In this document: positions 11,963-26,000 of the stretch, piece after piece | Layout: every line of letters begins with the position of its first letter | Numbering within the stretch: position 1 is the stretch's first letter | NCBI RefSeq assembly: GCF_008831285.2 | Contig: NC_045146.1 | Location: forward strand, 10,426,972-10,490,971 | DNA: 64,000 nucleotides | DNA from: Nymphaea colorata | Taxonomy: Eukaryota; Streptophyta; Magnoliopsida; Nymphaeales; Nymphaeaceae | Reading direction: 5' to 3' | The notes under the pieces: generated by a model | What the model was told of the DNA's origin: nothing | Seen by the model: the letters and a program-made list of their open reading frames with translations, nothing else | Database searches by the model: none | Translations under genes and position numbers: made by a program

Positions 11963-13537
11963 GCCCTACAAGGCAGAGAAGACAAACGTTATAGCCGACG
12001 CACTGAGTCGGAAGGCGGAGTTGGCAGCTACCGGACAGCATCATCTGAAGCGCAACTCGAGGGTGCTCTTCTCGGGCGGATTTGAGAAGGCATGAAGCAG
12101 GATCTAGTGGCCAAGCACTTGGTCGAAACAACGGAGGCGGGAAAGACGTGACGATTCTGGCTACAAGATGGACTTTTGATGGCAAAAGGCGGACGAGTGT
12201 TCGTGCCTAGATGGGGCAATCTCCGACGAGAGTTGCTCAAAGAGTGTCATGACTCGTTGTGGGTTGGCCATCCTGGCCAGGAGCGGACACTGGTACTGTT
12301 CGAATGTGGCTACTACTGGCCACACATGCGCGACGACGTTGAAGCCTATGTGAAAACTTGCTTGATCTGTCAGCAGCACAAGGGAACAAACCAGAAGCTT
12401 GCCGGTCTCCTGGAGCCTCTTCCTATCCCAGAACGTCTGTGGGAATGCCTCTCCATGGACTTCTTTGTCAGCTTGCCCAAAGTTGACGGCTTCAGCTCCA
12501 TCCTTGTGGTTGTGGATAGATTTTCAAAGTATGCCACCTTCATCCCAGCCTCTAAAGAATGTCCCGCGAAGAATACGGTAGAGTTGTTCGTGAAGCATAT
12601 AGTCAAGCATTGGGGCGTGCTGAAAAGCATTGTCAGTGATCGGGACGCTCGCTTCACAGGGAAATTTTGGCGCGAAGTATTTCGCTTGTTGGGTTCGGAT
12701 TTATTATTCTCAACAAGTTTCCACCCTCAAACGGATGGCCAAACTGAACCAATCAACGGATTGTTGGAACAATACCTTCGACACTATGTCAGCGCGAATC
12801 AAAAGGATTTGGTGAAATTGTTGGATGTAGCTCAATTTTGCTACAATTTGCAGAAGAGCGAGTCTTCTGGACATAGTCCATTCGAAATAGCCACTGGACA
12901 ACAACCGTTGATGCCGCATACCCTTGCAGCCCAAGAAAAGGGAAGACCCACTTTTGCCTACCAGTTCGTTCGCGATTGGCAGGAATAGACGGAAATGGCT
13001 AAGGCGTTCTTACACAAGGCCGCCAAAAAGATGAAAAAGTTTGCAGATCGGAATCGAAGGCCAATGGAATTCCGAGTGGGTGATCAAGTCTTTGTGAAGC
13101 TCTATCCTGATCGCACAGGCATTTTTCGTGGTCGACACAGTTCATTGATCCGCAAGTATGAGGGACCCTTCACAGTGCTGAAGAGAATCGAAAAGCTAGC
13201 CTACAAGCTAGACTTGCCGCCAGACTTCAAGGTGCATTCAGTGTTCCATGTTTGTAACCTGAAGCCCTTCTATGTCGATGAGGAAGACCCCGAAAGAAGC
13301 GTTCTAGAACGAGACCCGATCCTGCAGCGAGCCCCGTCGACCAAGCGAACGGCGGACCGTCAGATGGAAGAGATTCTTCAGCACAAGACAAACTATTTAG
13401 GGGAGCCGAAGAAGTACCAAGTGAAGTGGATAGGCGAACACAACCCCACCTGGGAGTATGAATTCCGCATGAAGCAGCGCTACCCGCTGGAAGTCAAGGC
13501 CTATCATGAAACTGCTGGTACTGAGGACGGCGCGTGA
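11963..13537 (+). pseudogene. Chromovirus (Ty3/Gypsy) pol 3' part: RNase H end, integrase, chromodomain
   Basis: The first about 50 bp encode the conserved RNase H/integrase junction NVIADALSRKAEL. A frameshifted tract then leads into a long integrase frame from about 12176. It has an HHCC zinc-binding region (H and H in HDSLWVGHPG, C..C in CLICQQHK), followed by the catalytic core (SMDFFVSLP, SDRDARFTG, PQTDGQTE). An in-frame TAG at 12986-12988 separates this from a 180-codon frame. That frame carries the GPF-type region (KYEGPFTVLKRI, HSVFHVCNLKPF) and a C-terminal chromodomain (KYQVKWIG...PTWE), which places it among chromoviruses. Gag, protease and most of RT are missing. The frameshift and TAG make it non-autonomous as it stands. 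Confidence 0.88.
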
Positions 13538-13553
13538 CTTGAAGGGTGGAGCG

Positions 13554-13959
13554 TGTTCCCCTGTGTTTGGGAGTCTGTACAGTCCTTTGCTTTGTTTTGC
13601 ATTGTGCTTCCTTTGCTTATGCTGAGTCATTTGCTTATGCATGTTTACTTGTAAAGGAGTACCCTCCCACCGGTCTAAGTGTCAAGTATTGGGATTTCTT
13701 GTTTTGGGTGGTCGGCATGGGAATCCTGTAAGAGGCCTTGGCCATCCTATATAAGTAAAGTCGAGATCATTCTCCTTACTTATCTTTCTCGTGATGTACT
13801 AATTTTTCAAGCAAATACATTGCGAGATTTCTTTATTCACAAGCATTCTTTATACACTCGTTTTCTCAAACTGCCTTTGCGCCCCATTCAGCGATTTGAA
13901 GGCCTGCGGCAATCAGGTTCTTATCGCGCCACACGGGCCGAACTTGTCAGCCCGTGACA
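13554..13959 (+). repeat. 3' LTR of the truncated chromovirus
   Basis: Begins TGTTCCCCTG immediately after a purine-rich tract (GAAGGGTGGAGCG, 13541-13553) that follows the chromodomain stop, and ends AGCCCGTGACA. TATA-like CTATATAAG lies at about 13748. Both ends resemble those of the minus-strand element at 10268-11962 (TGTT... and ...GCCCGTGACA), so the two families are related. No matching 5' LTR remains. Confidence 0.65.
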
Positions 13960-14491
13960 ATATGAATGACAACATAAAATCTAGTTTTGGAGGTAAAAAA
14001 AAACCTATACTACGTTTTTTAAGTGTTGAGTGCCATCAAACTTGTGTTTGAGAAAAACTCAATTTTGACAAAACTGGTTTCATAAAAAAAAAGTGAAAAA
14101 CTTAATTCTCCTCATGTTATTAATAAAAACCGAGGTTCCAAGTGTGTGCCACTCATACAAACAAACTTTTGGAAATTCTTTCAAAAACTCGGCTTTATGA
14201 AAACCGATTTTAACGAGGGTGTCGTCCATCCATACGGCCCTTCAGTGTTTATGTCATTTTTGTATGTGGCAAGTGAGACGAAATAGCTAAACGTTTTGCC
14301 CTTTTTTAGAATAAGTCCAATGATATGAGATGTATTGTAAACTTCTCCAGTTCCCGTCTCCATCGCTGCTGCTGCTGCGTGGTTTTCTTGACATCCAAGG
14401 CTTCCCCTCCCTTGCCGAGAAAGAGAGCCTTTCTTCCACTCTCGCTTGTTCCCCGTGTACGTGTGTGTGTGTGAAAGGGAGAGAGAGAGAG
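13960..14491. promoter_or_regulatory. Upstream region and 5' leader of the PAG1 gene
   Basis: About 530 bp lie between the chromovirus LTR and the PAG1 start codon. The 3' part (from about 14340) is CT-rich with CTG repeats, then a GT run and a GA run end directly at the ATG, as is common for plant 5' leaders. I cannot pick a TATA box with confidence. The chromovirus LTR therefore ends close to the likely promoter. Confidence 0.4.
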
Positions 14492-17400
14492 ATGAGCAGC
14501 ATAGGCACGGGGTATGACCTCTCCGTTACGACCTTCTCCCCCGATGGCCGCGTCTTCCAGATCGAGTACGCCGCTAAGGCTGTCGACAACAGCGGGTAAA
14601 CGTCCTTCCCTATGAGGTTTTTCTCAGCCTCACTCCCTGCTTCTGAGATCGGGGGAAGAGAGCTTCTCCGATGAACCTATTGTTGCCCCTTGACCTCCAT
14701 CTCTTTCTCTCCTGTTGGAGGGATTCCGTTTTTACAATTTTTTTTTTCGGCTGCTTAAATTAGTGGTTAGCACCTACTGATGTGCCAAAATTGTTTTGTT
14801 TGAATTTGAGGAGTAAAGTGAACCCTTCAAGCACCGAATCTTGAGAAACCATCGCTCCCTTGGTCCCCTCTACCCGTTATTTCACTTAGATCCAGGTAGC
14901 GGTTTCCCGCTCAACTCCCCGTTCGTGGATTGTTCAAATATGAAGATTTCGCTGACACACAATGTTGGATATGTCTCAAATACACCAAGGAGTTTTATGG
15001 GTAATTTTGGTGCCCTTCAGTGTCCCGGGTGGAGAAAGTATAGGTGTCTCATTTGCTACCGCTTTGAAAATCTTCTACCGTTTTGGAATTATATCGTCCC
15101 TAGATGGAGAAGTTAAACTGAACTTGTCTCTTGCCTAGTGTGGCTTAATGCCTTTCATTGTCATAATTTCGAGTTTGTTAACTGGGTGCTCTTGCAGCAC
15201 GGTGATCGGGATCAAATGCAAGGACGGGATCGTCATGGTATGCCATCCGCTCGTCTTATTGACTGGTTTTTGTCTCTGAACTTATTGAATTTGAGTTTGG
15301 AAATTCTGGCAATTGTTTGTTAGCTTCTGCCTTGCAGCAGTCCTCATAATTGATTCGATTTTCACGAGATTGTTTGTTTTATACTCTTTGCTGATCAGGG
15401 TGTTGAGAAACTAATAGCATCGAAAATGATGTTGGAAGGATCCAACAGGAGAATCCATTCTGTTCATCGCCACTCTGGCATGGTATTTTAAAGATGGTTT
15501 TCCTTGCAAACTTATTATGTTATTAAGTTTATTGCGATCATGAATCTGCAGAGTAGTTCTCGTGTATGGTCTGTGTTTGATGATTATATGCTATGTTCTC
15601 ATTCCCTTGCTACTTTATTTGGATATAAGAATCTCGTTTATGTTTAGAAGCAAGCCTACCTTGAATGCATTGAAACTCATGCTTTCAGTTTTTGGAAGGC
15701 CTTAGCTGAATAGCTCTGCACAACAGCATAATATTTATTCACCCTAAGAATTAAAATGTATTCCTCTTGCATTATTTGAAAGGCTCTTGTAAGTTAAATG
15801 AGCTATCATGAGCTCTAGCAACTCCATTTTATGGTTATTTCTTTCAATGGTATATGTATCATAAGTCATTGGTTAAACCCTTGAGGGAGCTTGAACCCCC
15901 CTTTCTCAAGTTTCGGTCTTAAACACCCTCACATCTGACTCTCGTATACTCGTAGGAGTTGTATGCGAGGGATATCTTGTACGTTTATTAACTTTCTCTT
16001 GTAAACATATGGATATGTAGTTCATTGATCACTTAAACACATCGGTCTCAAAGCATTTTCCTATTTCACTGTACTCTATATTATCAAAACATTTGTAGTA
16101 AATTTAATTGTGCATGCCAAATCAATTCACTACTTCACTTCCATATGTATATTTTCTCATCTAACTGTGTATATTTTCTCATCAAACTCAATATGTAAGT
16201 ATGATTATAGATCTATTATGGTGATCTTTTGACATAATTCAATAGTTGATTTCATTTTATCCATCTTGCTAAGATCTTGGAGCATAAGATTAAGGTAATG
16301 GGTAGTATATAGAGTTCAAAAGAAATTCCCACACTTTGAAGCTGTCATACCTGCATCTCTAGACTTCACTGTGTCATCTGTGATGAACTTCATGACATAC
16401 TTTTAGGCTGTGTTTCTTTCACAACATCATACAAAAAATGAAACAAAATATTAGTAGTTGCTGGAGTTTCAAAAACATAGTACCTTTAAAACATATGCAA
16501 GAAAATTTGTCAATGTTTTGTCCTCATATCTGTTTGTCACGACACTGCACCTTGTTTCTTTCCAACTCAATCTCAAATCATCATGATATGTTATTCTTTA
16601 ACAATTGAATGTAGATTCTTTTCTTTCAGCTAATGATAGGAGAATATTTTAAAATTTTATGCATAAGCCTATAGAAGCAATTGCACTTATAATAGCTGAA
16701 AATTAAATGAATTTGCTGAACAAATGCAACACATGCCTTATAGAACCATCTCCCAACTGCAGTAGTTGCCTATTCTATCAAATGTTTGGGAATCATATTT
16801 GTCCAAGTATCAGGTTGAGATACTTGAGTAATATAAGAACAAAAAAACTTCCATATTGAGGTAAAAACACTCAATATGCCATTGCGTGCTTCACTGCAAG
16901 ATCTTTCATGTGTTCTACCTCTTCTCATTGTGCTGAAAATTACCTCCTATAGACATGATCCTTCTCTTTCTGCCCTCGAACTAGCATGCAATGTCTAATC
17001 TTATGCTAGCTATGTAATATGGGTACTTGAAATGGCTTAGGTGCCCATATCAGTGTGAAAAGTGACTATAACAGTCACAAAGAATACATATAATACCAAA
17101 AAGGCACTAAGGCCAAGTGAAGAAGAGTAATACTCATTCAATAAACAATATAAAGGCTGTAAAACACAGCTTATACTTTACAAAGACTGTTACAAGGATA
17201 TTTATAAGAGAGAATAAGAAGAGATGAGCTAAACTAGCCGTTGGGCTAGTTCCAACAGCTCTTAATAGAGCTGTTGGAACTGCCAACGGCTAGTTTGGCA
17301 GAAATAATAAAAAAATAAAAAAATAAAAAATAAAAAATAAAGAGAAAAGAAAGAAATAAACTAAATCCTAAACTAATTCCTAACTAATCCTAAACTAGCT

Positions 17401-20400
17401 CTTAACTAAGATAATACCTAATTAAGAGATAACAACAATAAGAAATCATATTTCTTAACACCCCCCTTAAACTTACGGTGCTATCACCGAAAGTTTATCT
17501 AAAAGAAAGTTGAATCTGGGAGAACATAGAGGCTTTGTGAAGAAATCAGCCAGCTGGAACTCGGAGGAGACATATGGAAGTTTGATAGTCTTCTTCAAAA
17601 ATTCTTCACGAACATAGTGACAGTCCATTTCTATATGTTTTGTTCGTTCATGGAATGTTTGATTCTTGGCAATGTAGATAGAACTCTTGTTGTCGCAGCA
17701 TAAATCAGTGGGTTCTTCTATCTTTATTCCCATATCAAGGAGCATTTGGCGAAGCCAGACAATTTCCATAGTTGTAGAAGCCATGGCTCGATATTCAGCT
17801 TCAGTAGAGGATAGTGAGACTTTCTGTTGCTTTTTGCATTTCCATGAGATGAGTGATTCTCCTAGAAAAACACAAAATCCAGTAGTTGAGTGTCTATCAT
17901 TAGGATCTCCTCCCCAATCAGCATCAGTATAAGCAATCAAGTTCAAGGAGGAAGAGGAAGACATAAATACTCCCTTGTTTATTGTTCCCTTAATATATCT
18001 GATGATACGAAGAACAGCTCCCATATGAACGGTTGATGGAGCATGTTGAAATTGACTCACAGTATGAACTGCATGAGCAATGTCAGGCCGAGTGATGCTA
18101 AGGTACATCAAGGATCCCACAAGTTGTCGGTAAGGAGTGAGATTGGCAAGTGGAACTCCATCATCAATCTTCATCTTGCTTCCTACTGCTTCAGGAGTTT
18201 CTGTGACCTTATCATCTGTTATGCCTGATTTAGCAATGATCTCTGCAGCAAACTTAGTTTGTGACAAAAAATATCCTCTAGTAGAGTATGCAACCTCAAT
18301 ACCCAAGAAGTACGTTAGAAAACCTAAATCTTTCATTTCAAAAGTTTCTTGTAGTAATTTCTTACATTCTTTAATACCTTCCTTATCACTACCTGTAATG
18401 ATCATATCATCAACATACAGTAGAAGAATTATGATACCTGCAGTAGTATACTTAACAAACAAGGCAGTGTCAGTTAAGCAAGAATGAAACCCATAATCAG
18501 AAATAACAGAATTAAAACGGTCAAACCAAGCTTTAGGAGCTTGTTTGAGGTCATAAAGAGCCTTCTTAAGTCTAAGAACTTTCCTTTGAGGAACAGACAA
18601 CCCTGGTGGTACTTCCATATAAACCTCTTCCATAAGATCCCCATTTAAAAAGGCATTTTTAACATCCATTTGATAGATATTCCAGTTTTTAACAGATGCT
18701 AAAGCAATAAGGGTCCTAACAGTAGTCATTCTAGCTACAGGGGCAAATGTTTCCTCATAGTCAATACCATATTCTTGAGTGTAACCTTTGGCAACAAGCC
18801 TTGCTTTATACCTTTCTAGGGATCCATCACTTTTAGTTTTCACCTTGTATACCCACTTGCATCCAATAGTCTTTTTCCCTATAGGTAAATCTTGTATTTC
18901 CCAAGTTTGGGCTTTTCTCAAGGCATCCAATTCTTCTAACATGGCATTCTTCCACTCAATATATTTGGATGCTTCATTAAAAGTAGAAGGTTCAAAGTGA
19001 GAGTGAATGTCATTAATTCTAGCTCTATGAGATGGAGTAAAAGTTTCATAAGACACAAACCTATTGGGTTGTCTTACATTTCTAGTGGATCTCCTAAGGT
19101 TTTCTCCACTTTGAGTTGGTTGGAGATCAATGGTCTCATGATGTTCTTCTTCACCAACTTCTTGTTGCCGGTTTCTTCTATGATAAGTGATTATATCCTT
19201 GGCCATTCTACTATCATTACCACCAGTGTTGCTATCATCACCATCATGCATTTCATCATCACATTGAGAAAGGAACTTAAATAAAAAGGAATAATCATTA
19301 TTGTGTTGTGACTCCCCACAATTTTTAAAACCACTTTCATCTTCACAAAACCTTACATTCCTTGAGACAATGATCTTGTCTTTAATTGAGTCATAACATT
19401 TGTAGCCTTTTTGGGTTTCAGAATAACCAATAAAAGCACATTCAATAACTTTTGAACTTAGCTTATCAGCCTTGTCATTAAGAACAAAACATTTGCATCC
19501 AAAAATACGAAGTCTATTGAAATCGGGTTCATACTTGAATAATTTTTCAAACGGAATGGTATTATGTAAAACTTTTGAAGGCATTCTGTTTATAAGATAA
19601 ACAGAGGCAAGTGCGGTTTCAGCCCAAAAGTTTTTAGGCACATTTTTGGAAATAAGAAGGGTTCTTGTTGTTTCAATTATGTGCCTATGTTTTCTTTCTG
19701 AAAGTCCATTTTGTTGAGGTGTTCTTGGACAAGATTTTTGGTGGACTATCCCATAGTTTTTCAAATATCTTTCGAACTCATTTGAAATGTATTCACCTCC
19801 GGAATCAGTCCTTAAAATTTTTAATTTAGCATTGAATTGTGTTTGTACTAACATGTGAAAATTTTTGAATATCTCAAAAACTTCGGATTTATATTTTAGG
19901 AAATATATCCAACAATACCTAGTGAAGTCATCAACAAAGATCACATAATATGATAGCCCTCCTTTTGACATGATAGGAGAGGGTCCCCATACATCGGAAT
20001 GAACAAGCTCAAAAGGCAAAGAAGAGAAGAAGTTCCTTTCTCCAAAAGATAAAGATTTCATTTTTCCATGTATACAATCATTACATTTAAAATTTTCAAT
20101 ACAAATATTCTTGGTAGGGTTCATCATAGACAATTTTCTAACATTTGGATGACCTAATCTTTGGTGCCAAACATTGATGTCCACATTTTCAACATAGTGA
20201 CAAAACTTTTCTTTGGGGATGCATAAATTGTCCATGTAGTAAAGGTCCCCTTTTCTAAAACCTTCCCCAATCAATCTCCCGGTTTGGTGATCCTGCACCA
20301 AACATTTATTTGATGAGAAAACAACATCAAATCCAAGATCTGAGATTTGTGACACAGAAAGTAAGTTAAGATTAAGTTTAGGAACATAACTAACTTTTGG

Positions 20401-22967
20401 AACAAAAAATTTTTGTTTTCCAAATTCTTTTTCAAAATTCCCAATCCCTTTAACACTTAAAGAAGTTCCATCGGCGGTAACAACATTTGATTCTTTTCTT
20501 GTTCTTTCAAATTTGGTCAAAGATGATATATTTGGTGTCATATGAAAAGATGCACCAGAATCTAAAAGCCAAGAAAACATACCAGGAGTGTTGGAGATGG
20601 ATGCTGTTGTTGCTAGTGCTCCGGAATTTGACTCCTTGATCATGGGTTGAAGGGCTGTCATGATTTGATTCAACGTTGTGGATATAGATGATAGATCACA
20701 TCCTTCATTTGTGACATTTGCGGCCTTTCTTTGATCAAATTGTCTAATGTTGTAATGTCCACCTTGAGGAAATGAAATTCCCCGGTTGTGTTGCCCTCCT
20801 TGTGGATATGAAGTTCCTCCTTTGAGAAAATTTCCTCCAAGATTCCGCGATTGTCCTTCATTGTTGTTCAACTTTGGGCAACTAGGTCTTATGTGACCCG
20901 GTTCATGACAAAAGTGGCAAATAACTTTATATTCTCCTCTAATTTGATTCTTAAAGTGAGGAGGTCTAAAAGACTTGATGTTGTTTCCAGGTCTAGAGGC
21001 GGCTAAGGCTCTTTCTTCTTCTTGTTTTGAGACAAGAACACTATCTTTATCCATTTCTTTGGATAATTTCATTCTAGTTTCCTCTCCACTTAGCTTTGTA
21101 AGAAGTTCATGAATGAGTGGAGGAGAGGATGAAGAAAGAAGGGCTGACCTTATTTGTTCAAATTCGGGCCGTAGCCCTTGAAGGAATTGAAAAAACCAAA
21201 ATTCATCTATTTCATTTCTTCTAATCTCATGGCATTTGCAGTCCAACCCTAGTTCGGGACTTAGTTGATCTAACTCATTCCATACACTAGAGATTTCCAT
21301 GAAAAATTCTCTAACATTTTTCTCTCCTTGCTTGATACTTTGGGCCTTTTGAATCAAAAGATACTTTCGGGCCATATCTTTTTGGGTGAACATTCCCTTA
21401 AGATATTCCCAAACTTCACTAGCCTTTTCATAATACATAAGATTTTGGGCAATTCTAGGTTCAATACTTCCATAAATCCATTCTTTAATCCTAGAATTTT
21501 TAGCTTCCCAATCGTCTAATTTTTTGTAATATTCATTCATAGCATTTTGTCTTTCCACTCCATCTAGTTGTTTTTCAATCCCATTTTCTATTTTGGTCAA
21601 CTTGAGAGTGGGAGGGATAGACATACCTCTTATGAAGCCCCATAAATATTTTCCTTTGATATGCATTTCCAAACATTTTGCCCATAGTGTATAATTGGTT
21701 CCGTCAAGCTTGTATGGAGCATAATAGCTTCCTCCTTCAATTGAAACTTTGGAGTCTTCCATGAGAGCAATACTTGAAACAATAATCTCCAAGGAAGTCA
21801 AGAAAAAACTCTTCTAGAAATTTCACCAAACAGTTGGTGAGCAACCGCAGCAAAAAGGCCTTCAAGAAATTATATCCTCCAGCAAAGAATCTCTTCAATC
21901 AAACCAGCAACATAAAATCTCAGCAGCAGCCTTTAACAAGCTTTGAGAATCAGCCCAATGGCTCTGATACCATGTGAAAAGTGACTATAACAGTCACAAA
22001 GAATACATATAATACCAAAAAGGCACTAAGGCCAAGTGAAGAAGAGTAATACTCATTCAATAAACAATATAAAGGCTGTAAAACACAGCTTATACTTTAC
22101 AAAGACTGTTACAAGGATATTTATAAGAGAGAATAAGAAGAGATGAGCTAAACTAGCCGTTGGGCTAGTTCCAACAGCTCTTAATAGAGCTGTTGGAACT
22201 GCCAACGGCTAGTTCGGCAGAAATAATAAAAAATAAAAAAATAAAAAATAAAAAATAAAGAGAAAAGAAAGAAATAAACTAATTCCTAACTAATCCTAAA
22301 CTAGCTCTTAACTAAGATAATACCTAATTAAGAGATAACAACAATAAGAAATCATATTTCTTAACAATCAGTATGTCGTTTTGTGTAGACACAACTATGC
22401 TGCTTCAAGTGGGTACATTTTGGATTGGTTATTCGCCAGGTCTGATCTAAAATAACTGGTTATCTTTAAAGTTTAAACTCAGAACTTTGATGGCATGACC
22501 AAAGGCGTTATTGGAGATTACATATGTTTACAGTTTCCTGATGGCAAGAGAAAAAGGGGGCGGGGGGGAGAGAGAGAGAGAGACCCTTGATCATAAAGGA
22601 GTAAACAGCTCCCAACTCATGTGTCACGCAGGTGTGAGGTGCGGGCACAGGTGCATGTCTTGCATTATTCAGCCATGGGTGGGAGTGTAGCAAGGATAGG
22701 TATACTTCTATATTTATGTACATATATAAATATAAAATTGTTTATAAACAATAAAACTAGCAATAAATTTTTCACAAGTAATGAAAATAACAATTAACAA
22801 ACTATGTAATATCAATACTCGATGGAAAATAAAGCAATTTGTTTATTGCTGCACCCAAGCTGCATCTGGCGTGACTCAGGTTCACCTATGTCACAGGGGT
22901 ATGGGTGCGAGTACCTGTATGTTGAATTTTCAAAAAAAATTGGGTATAGGGACACCACCGCGAGCAA

Positions 22968-23010
<43 letters not shown>

Positions 23011-26000
23011 ACTCATTGGAAAAGATACCACTTCACCTGAGGTCGTCGTATGTCACTCGGTGCTCAGATGGGTGCTAGAGGCCCATGGCCTGCTCCTCCA
23101 ACCCTTCGATTTTTGTCAAAAGTTGGAGAATCACCGTGCTTATTCACGGTGCCTTAAAAAGAACACCCAATTTTTAGACAGTCTTGTCCAAACATTAACC
23201 GATTTGGCCTCGGGTATGTTGACCGTACCCAATGCCATATTAGTGTCGTACCAGTTGAGACATAGGGGTGCATAAACCTTTTTGAAGAGTCCGCGTAACT
23301 TAGCCCAACTCCTCCTTTTGCCTAACTAAATAGGTATAAGAGGTTCATTTGAATGCCAAAGTCTTTTAAATCGCAATCAAGTGAGAAGAACAAACTGTGC
23401 ATATTATATCCAGGAAGATCTTTATGAAGCAAAGGCAATGTTTGACATCAAACATCAGAAAAGAAGAAGAAGATGCAGAAATTAGGGTTTTTTTTCTTCT
23501 ATATTTTGCTAGTGCATAGTCAAATCAAACAACAAAGGTAAGGAAAACAGAATGGCGGCATGTAGAAGGGTAGATGGTCATTACCTTTAAATGGTGACAT
23601 GAACAATGGTGATGCTGAACTCCGATGGATGACAAGTTCGTGTGCCATGACCATGGCTGTGGCAGTCTTTCTAGTTCAATAGAGAGCCCTAACCCCTCTC
23701 TCTCTCTCTCTCTCTCGCTCGCTCTGAAGAAGAGGCTAAGATTTATGGTGCTCTATCAAGATTTAAAGGGCATGAGGAATTGGGCCAGACCCTTATGCTA
23801 GAGCCACCTCTATCAAGGTTTAGATCCGATCCTGGCATGCTAGCATCAAAGCTGTGTGAAACAGGCCCAAGATAAAATCCAGTTTTAAGGATGGAGACCC
23901 TGTTCTCTCCTGCACCTGATTGACAACCTTAATGTGGGAAACAAATGAAAACATTAATAAAACACACTCCAGTTGTGTCCATGTTACAAATAGGTATTCC
24001 ATCTAAAAGTTTTTACTCGATTACAGGCAATACTTACCAGCTAATATTTTCAATATACTTCAAATAAGTGATTTGCTTCACTACCCTGAAACATAAGTTT
24101 TAGACTAGATTATGCTTTTGCTTTAATTATGAACTGTTGTGGATTACGCGCACACACGCGTGCGCACACACCTATGCATGTACATGCACACATGCACACA
24201 CATATGCATATATGCACAAACACACACACCCCTTGATGTACCCCATACCCATATTTTTAAAAATTGATGTGTATTAAGCTGCACCTTGATACCTAACTTG
24301 CACCCATGAGCCTTAGTATACTAACTTCAGTAGGATCAGAAGTAGGAAGTTCAATATCATTTTCATTCCTCACCTTTCAGTGCTCACCATAGCCTATTTC
24401 AGCATCTTTTGTCTCTTTTTGTACTTTTTGGGTTAAAATTAGTCATTTTTGTACATCACTTATTCCACAACTCTGTAGATCTCCAGCGGTCACATAGCCA
24501 TATTTTCATGGATAGTGTTTTTAACGGAATGATCCCTGCGGCAGTCTCTTTCTTACAAAAATTATGAACTAATTTCTGTCAATTATCATATTTTACTCAT
24601 GCATCATTGTCAAGTCATGTCATTTGAAGCCATATTTTCAAAAGAAATAAAAATTTATAATAAAAGTGGAAGTTTTTATACTTTTCACAGTAGAAATAGT
24701 TTTTCATGTACAAAAGAAGGGGACTTCTCTTTATTAACCGCAAATTAATCTCCTATGTTAAATCTAGTCTTAAATCCACATTCTTTTTCCTCAAATAGAC
24801 AAAAGCTCTGTCATGCACAACTCTGAAGAGTGTTCTGGAGTCCAGTGTGAGGGAACTTTTGTAACCCAAAAATGGAAAAAGGGATTCAGGTCCCCTTCTT
24901 TTGCTGCTTCTTCATCATTACTATCGCATTTTATTGTATGAAACAACACTTAATCGCATGACACAGGTAGATATGGGGCTACAAGGTTCCCAACAGTTAT
25001 GTTTTGTATTGTGCAATACAGCACGATATGCACACAACTGATGTAGTATGTATGTATACATGTAGGGATTCTGTGTTCTCTTGCATGTATGTACATAGTT
25101 CTGTATAAGCATGTATTCTAAGTGTGTGTGTATATTCATTCTGCTGCTATGTGCAACCAGTGAACTATGCAGTTGGGCATGATGCACAATAATATTTTTT
25201 GTCTTTTATGACTTTTTTCACTTTAAATGTTATGTCTATGTGTCTCTTTGTTAATGTTATTTTAATCAATGAACATGGACTGACTCAAACTGATTAGTCT
25301 TCCTAGAGCTTTGGCCGACCTGAGTCCGACTTTCGATTTTGACAGTTAAGGTCTTAATGCTGTAGGCCATGTGTACCCTTTTGTTTTTTCCAGGCAGGTA
25401 CTGGTTTGGGTCCTTTGGGATTATAGATTTGGTCACTTATAGTTTGCTGTTTGATGTTCAAAAACTTTCTTTTCTGGTTTGCAATGTACTTTAAAGTTTT
25501 AAACTATGTACCACTTGTTTAAATGATTCTGCTGTACTTTCTTTTTTCAGTAAACAAAATTTTTAGGTTTGCTTTTGTGTCGTAATAATGTTAATTTGAC
25601 ATAACCTTTAGACTGGACAATTGTTCGTTGGTGATTAAAACTTTAAATTGCATTGATGGATGATTAATGCTAAACTGGTCGACTGTTTGTTTTTGCTTGT
25701 TCTGTTGATGTATTGAGATGTTTATCATAGGAAGGATTCCATTTCCTTGATTTTTTTTAGTCATGATTTTTCTTTTTTTGTTGTAATTTTTAAATTAAAA
25801 AATTAATGAGCAAAAGTTTTTACATGGCATGTATTGACTGGGTTGGATGACACACTTTATGACATTTGTTGCTTGAGTTCAGACTCTGAATGTAAAGAGA
25901 ACATTAGACATGCATTATTTTGAGTCTTCGACATCCCTCTTTTTATAGGATTAGTATTTGAGACAGTGATTATAGGTTGTTGTTCTAATCCCCTTGGAAG

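Larger units (their letters stand above)
17054..22366 (-). mobile_element. Complete Ty1/Copia LTR retrotransposon in PAG1 intron 3
   Basis: A 5313-bp element in antisense to the host gene. LTRs lie at 17054-17460 and 21973-22366, both TG...CA (TGTGAAAAG to TTCTTAACA), with a perfect 5-bp target duplication ATCAG at 17049-17053 and 22367-22371. The primer binding site (initiator tRNA-Met type, TGGTATCAGAGC on the minus strand, 21961-21972) directly abuts the 5' LTR. The polypurine tract AAGGGGGG (minus strand) abuts the 3' LTR. One uninterrupted polyprotein frame fills the interior. By eye the LTRs differ by one substitution plus a 12-bp and a 1-bp indel, so insertion is very recent and the copy may be autonomous. 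Confidence 0.97.

Noticed and set aside
12028-12934. Minus-strand frames opposite the integrase
   Set aside because: Shadow frames of the plus-strand chromovirus integrase.
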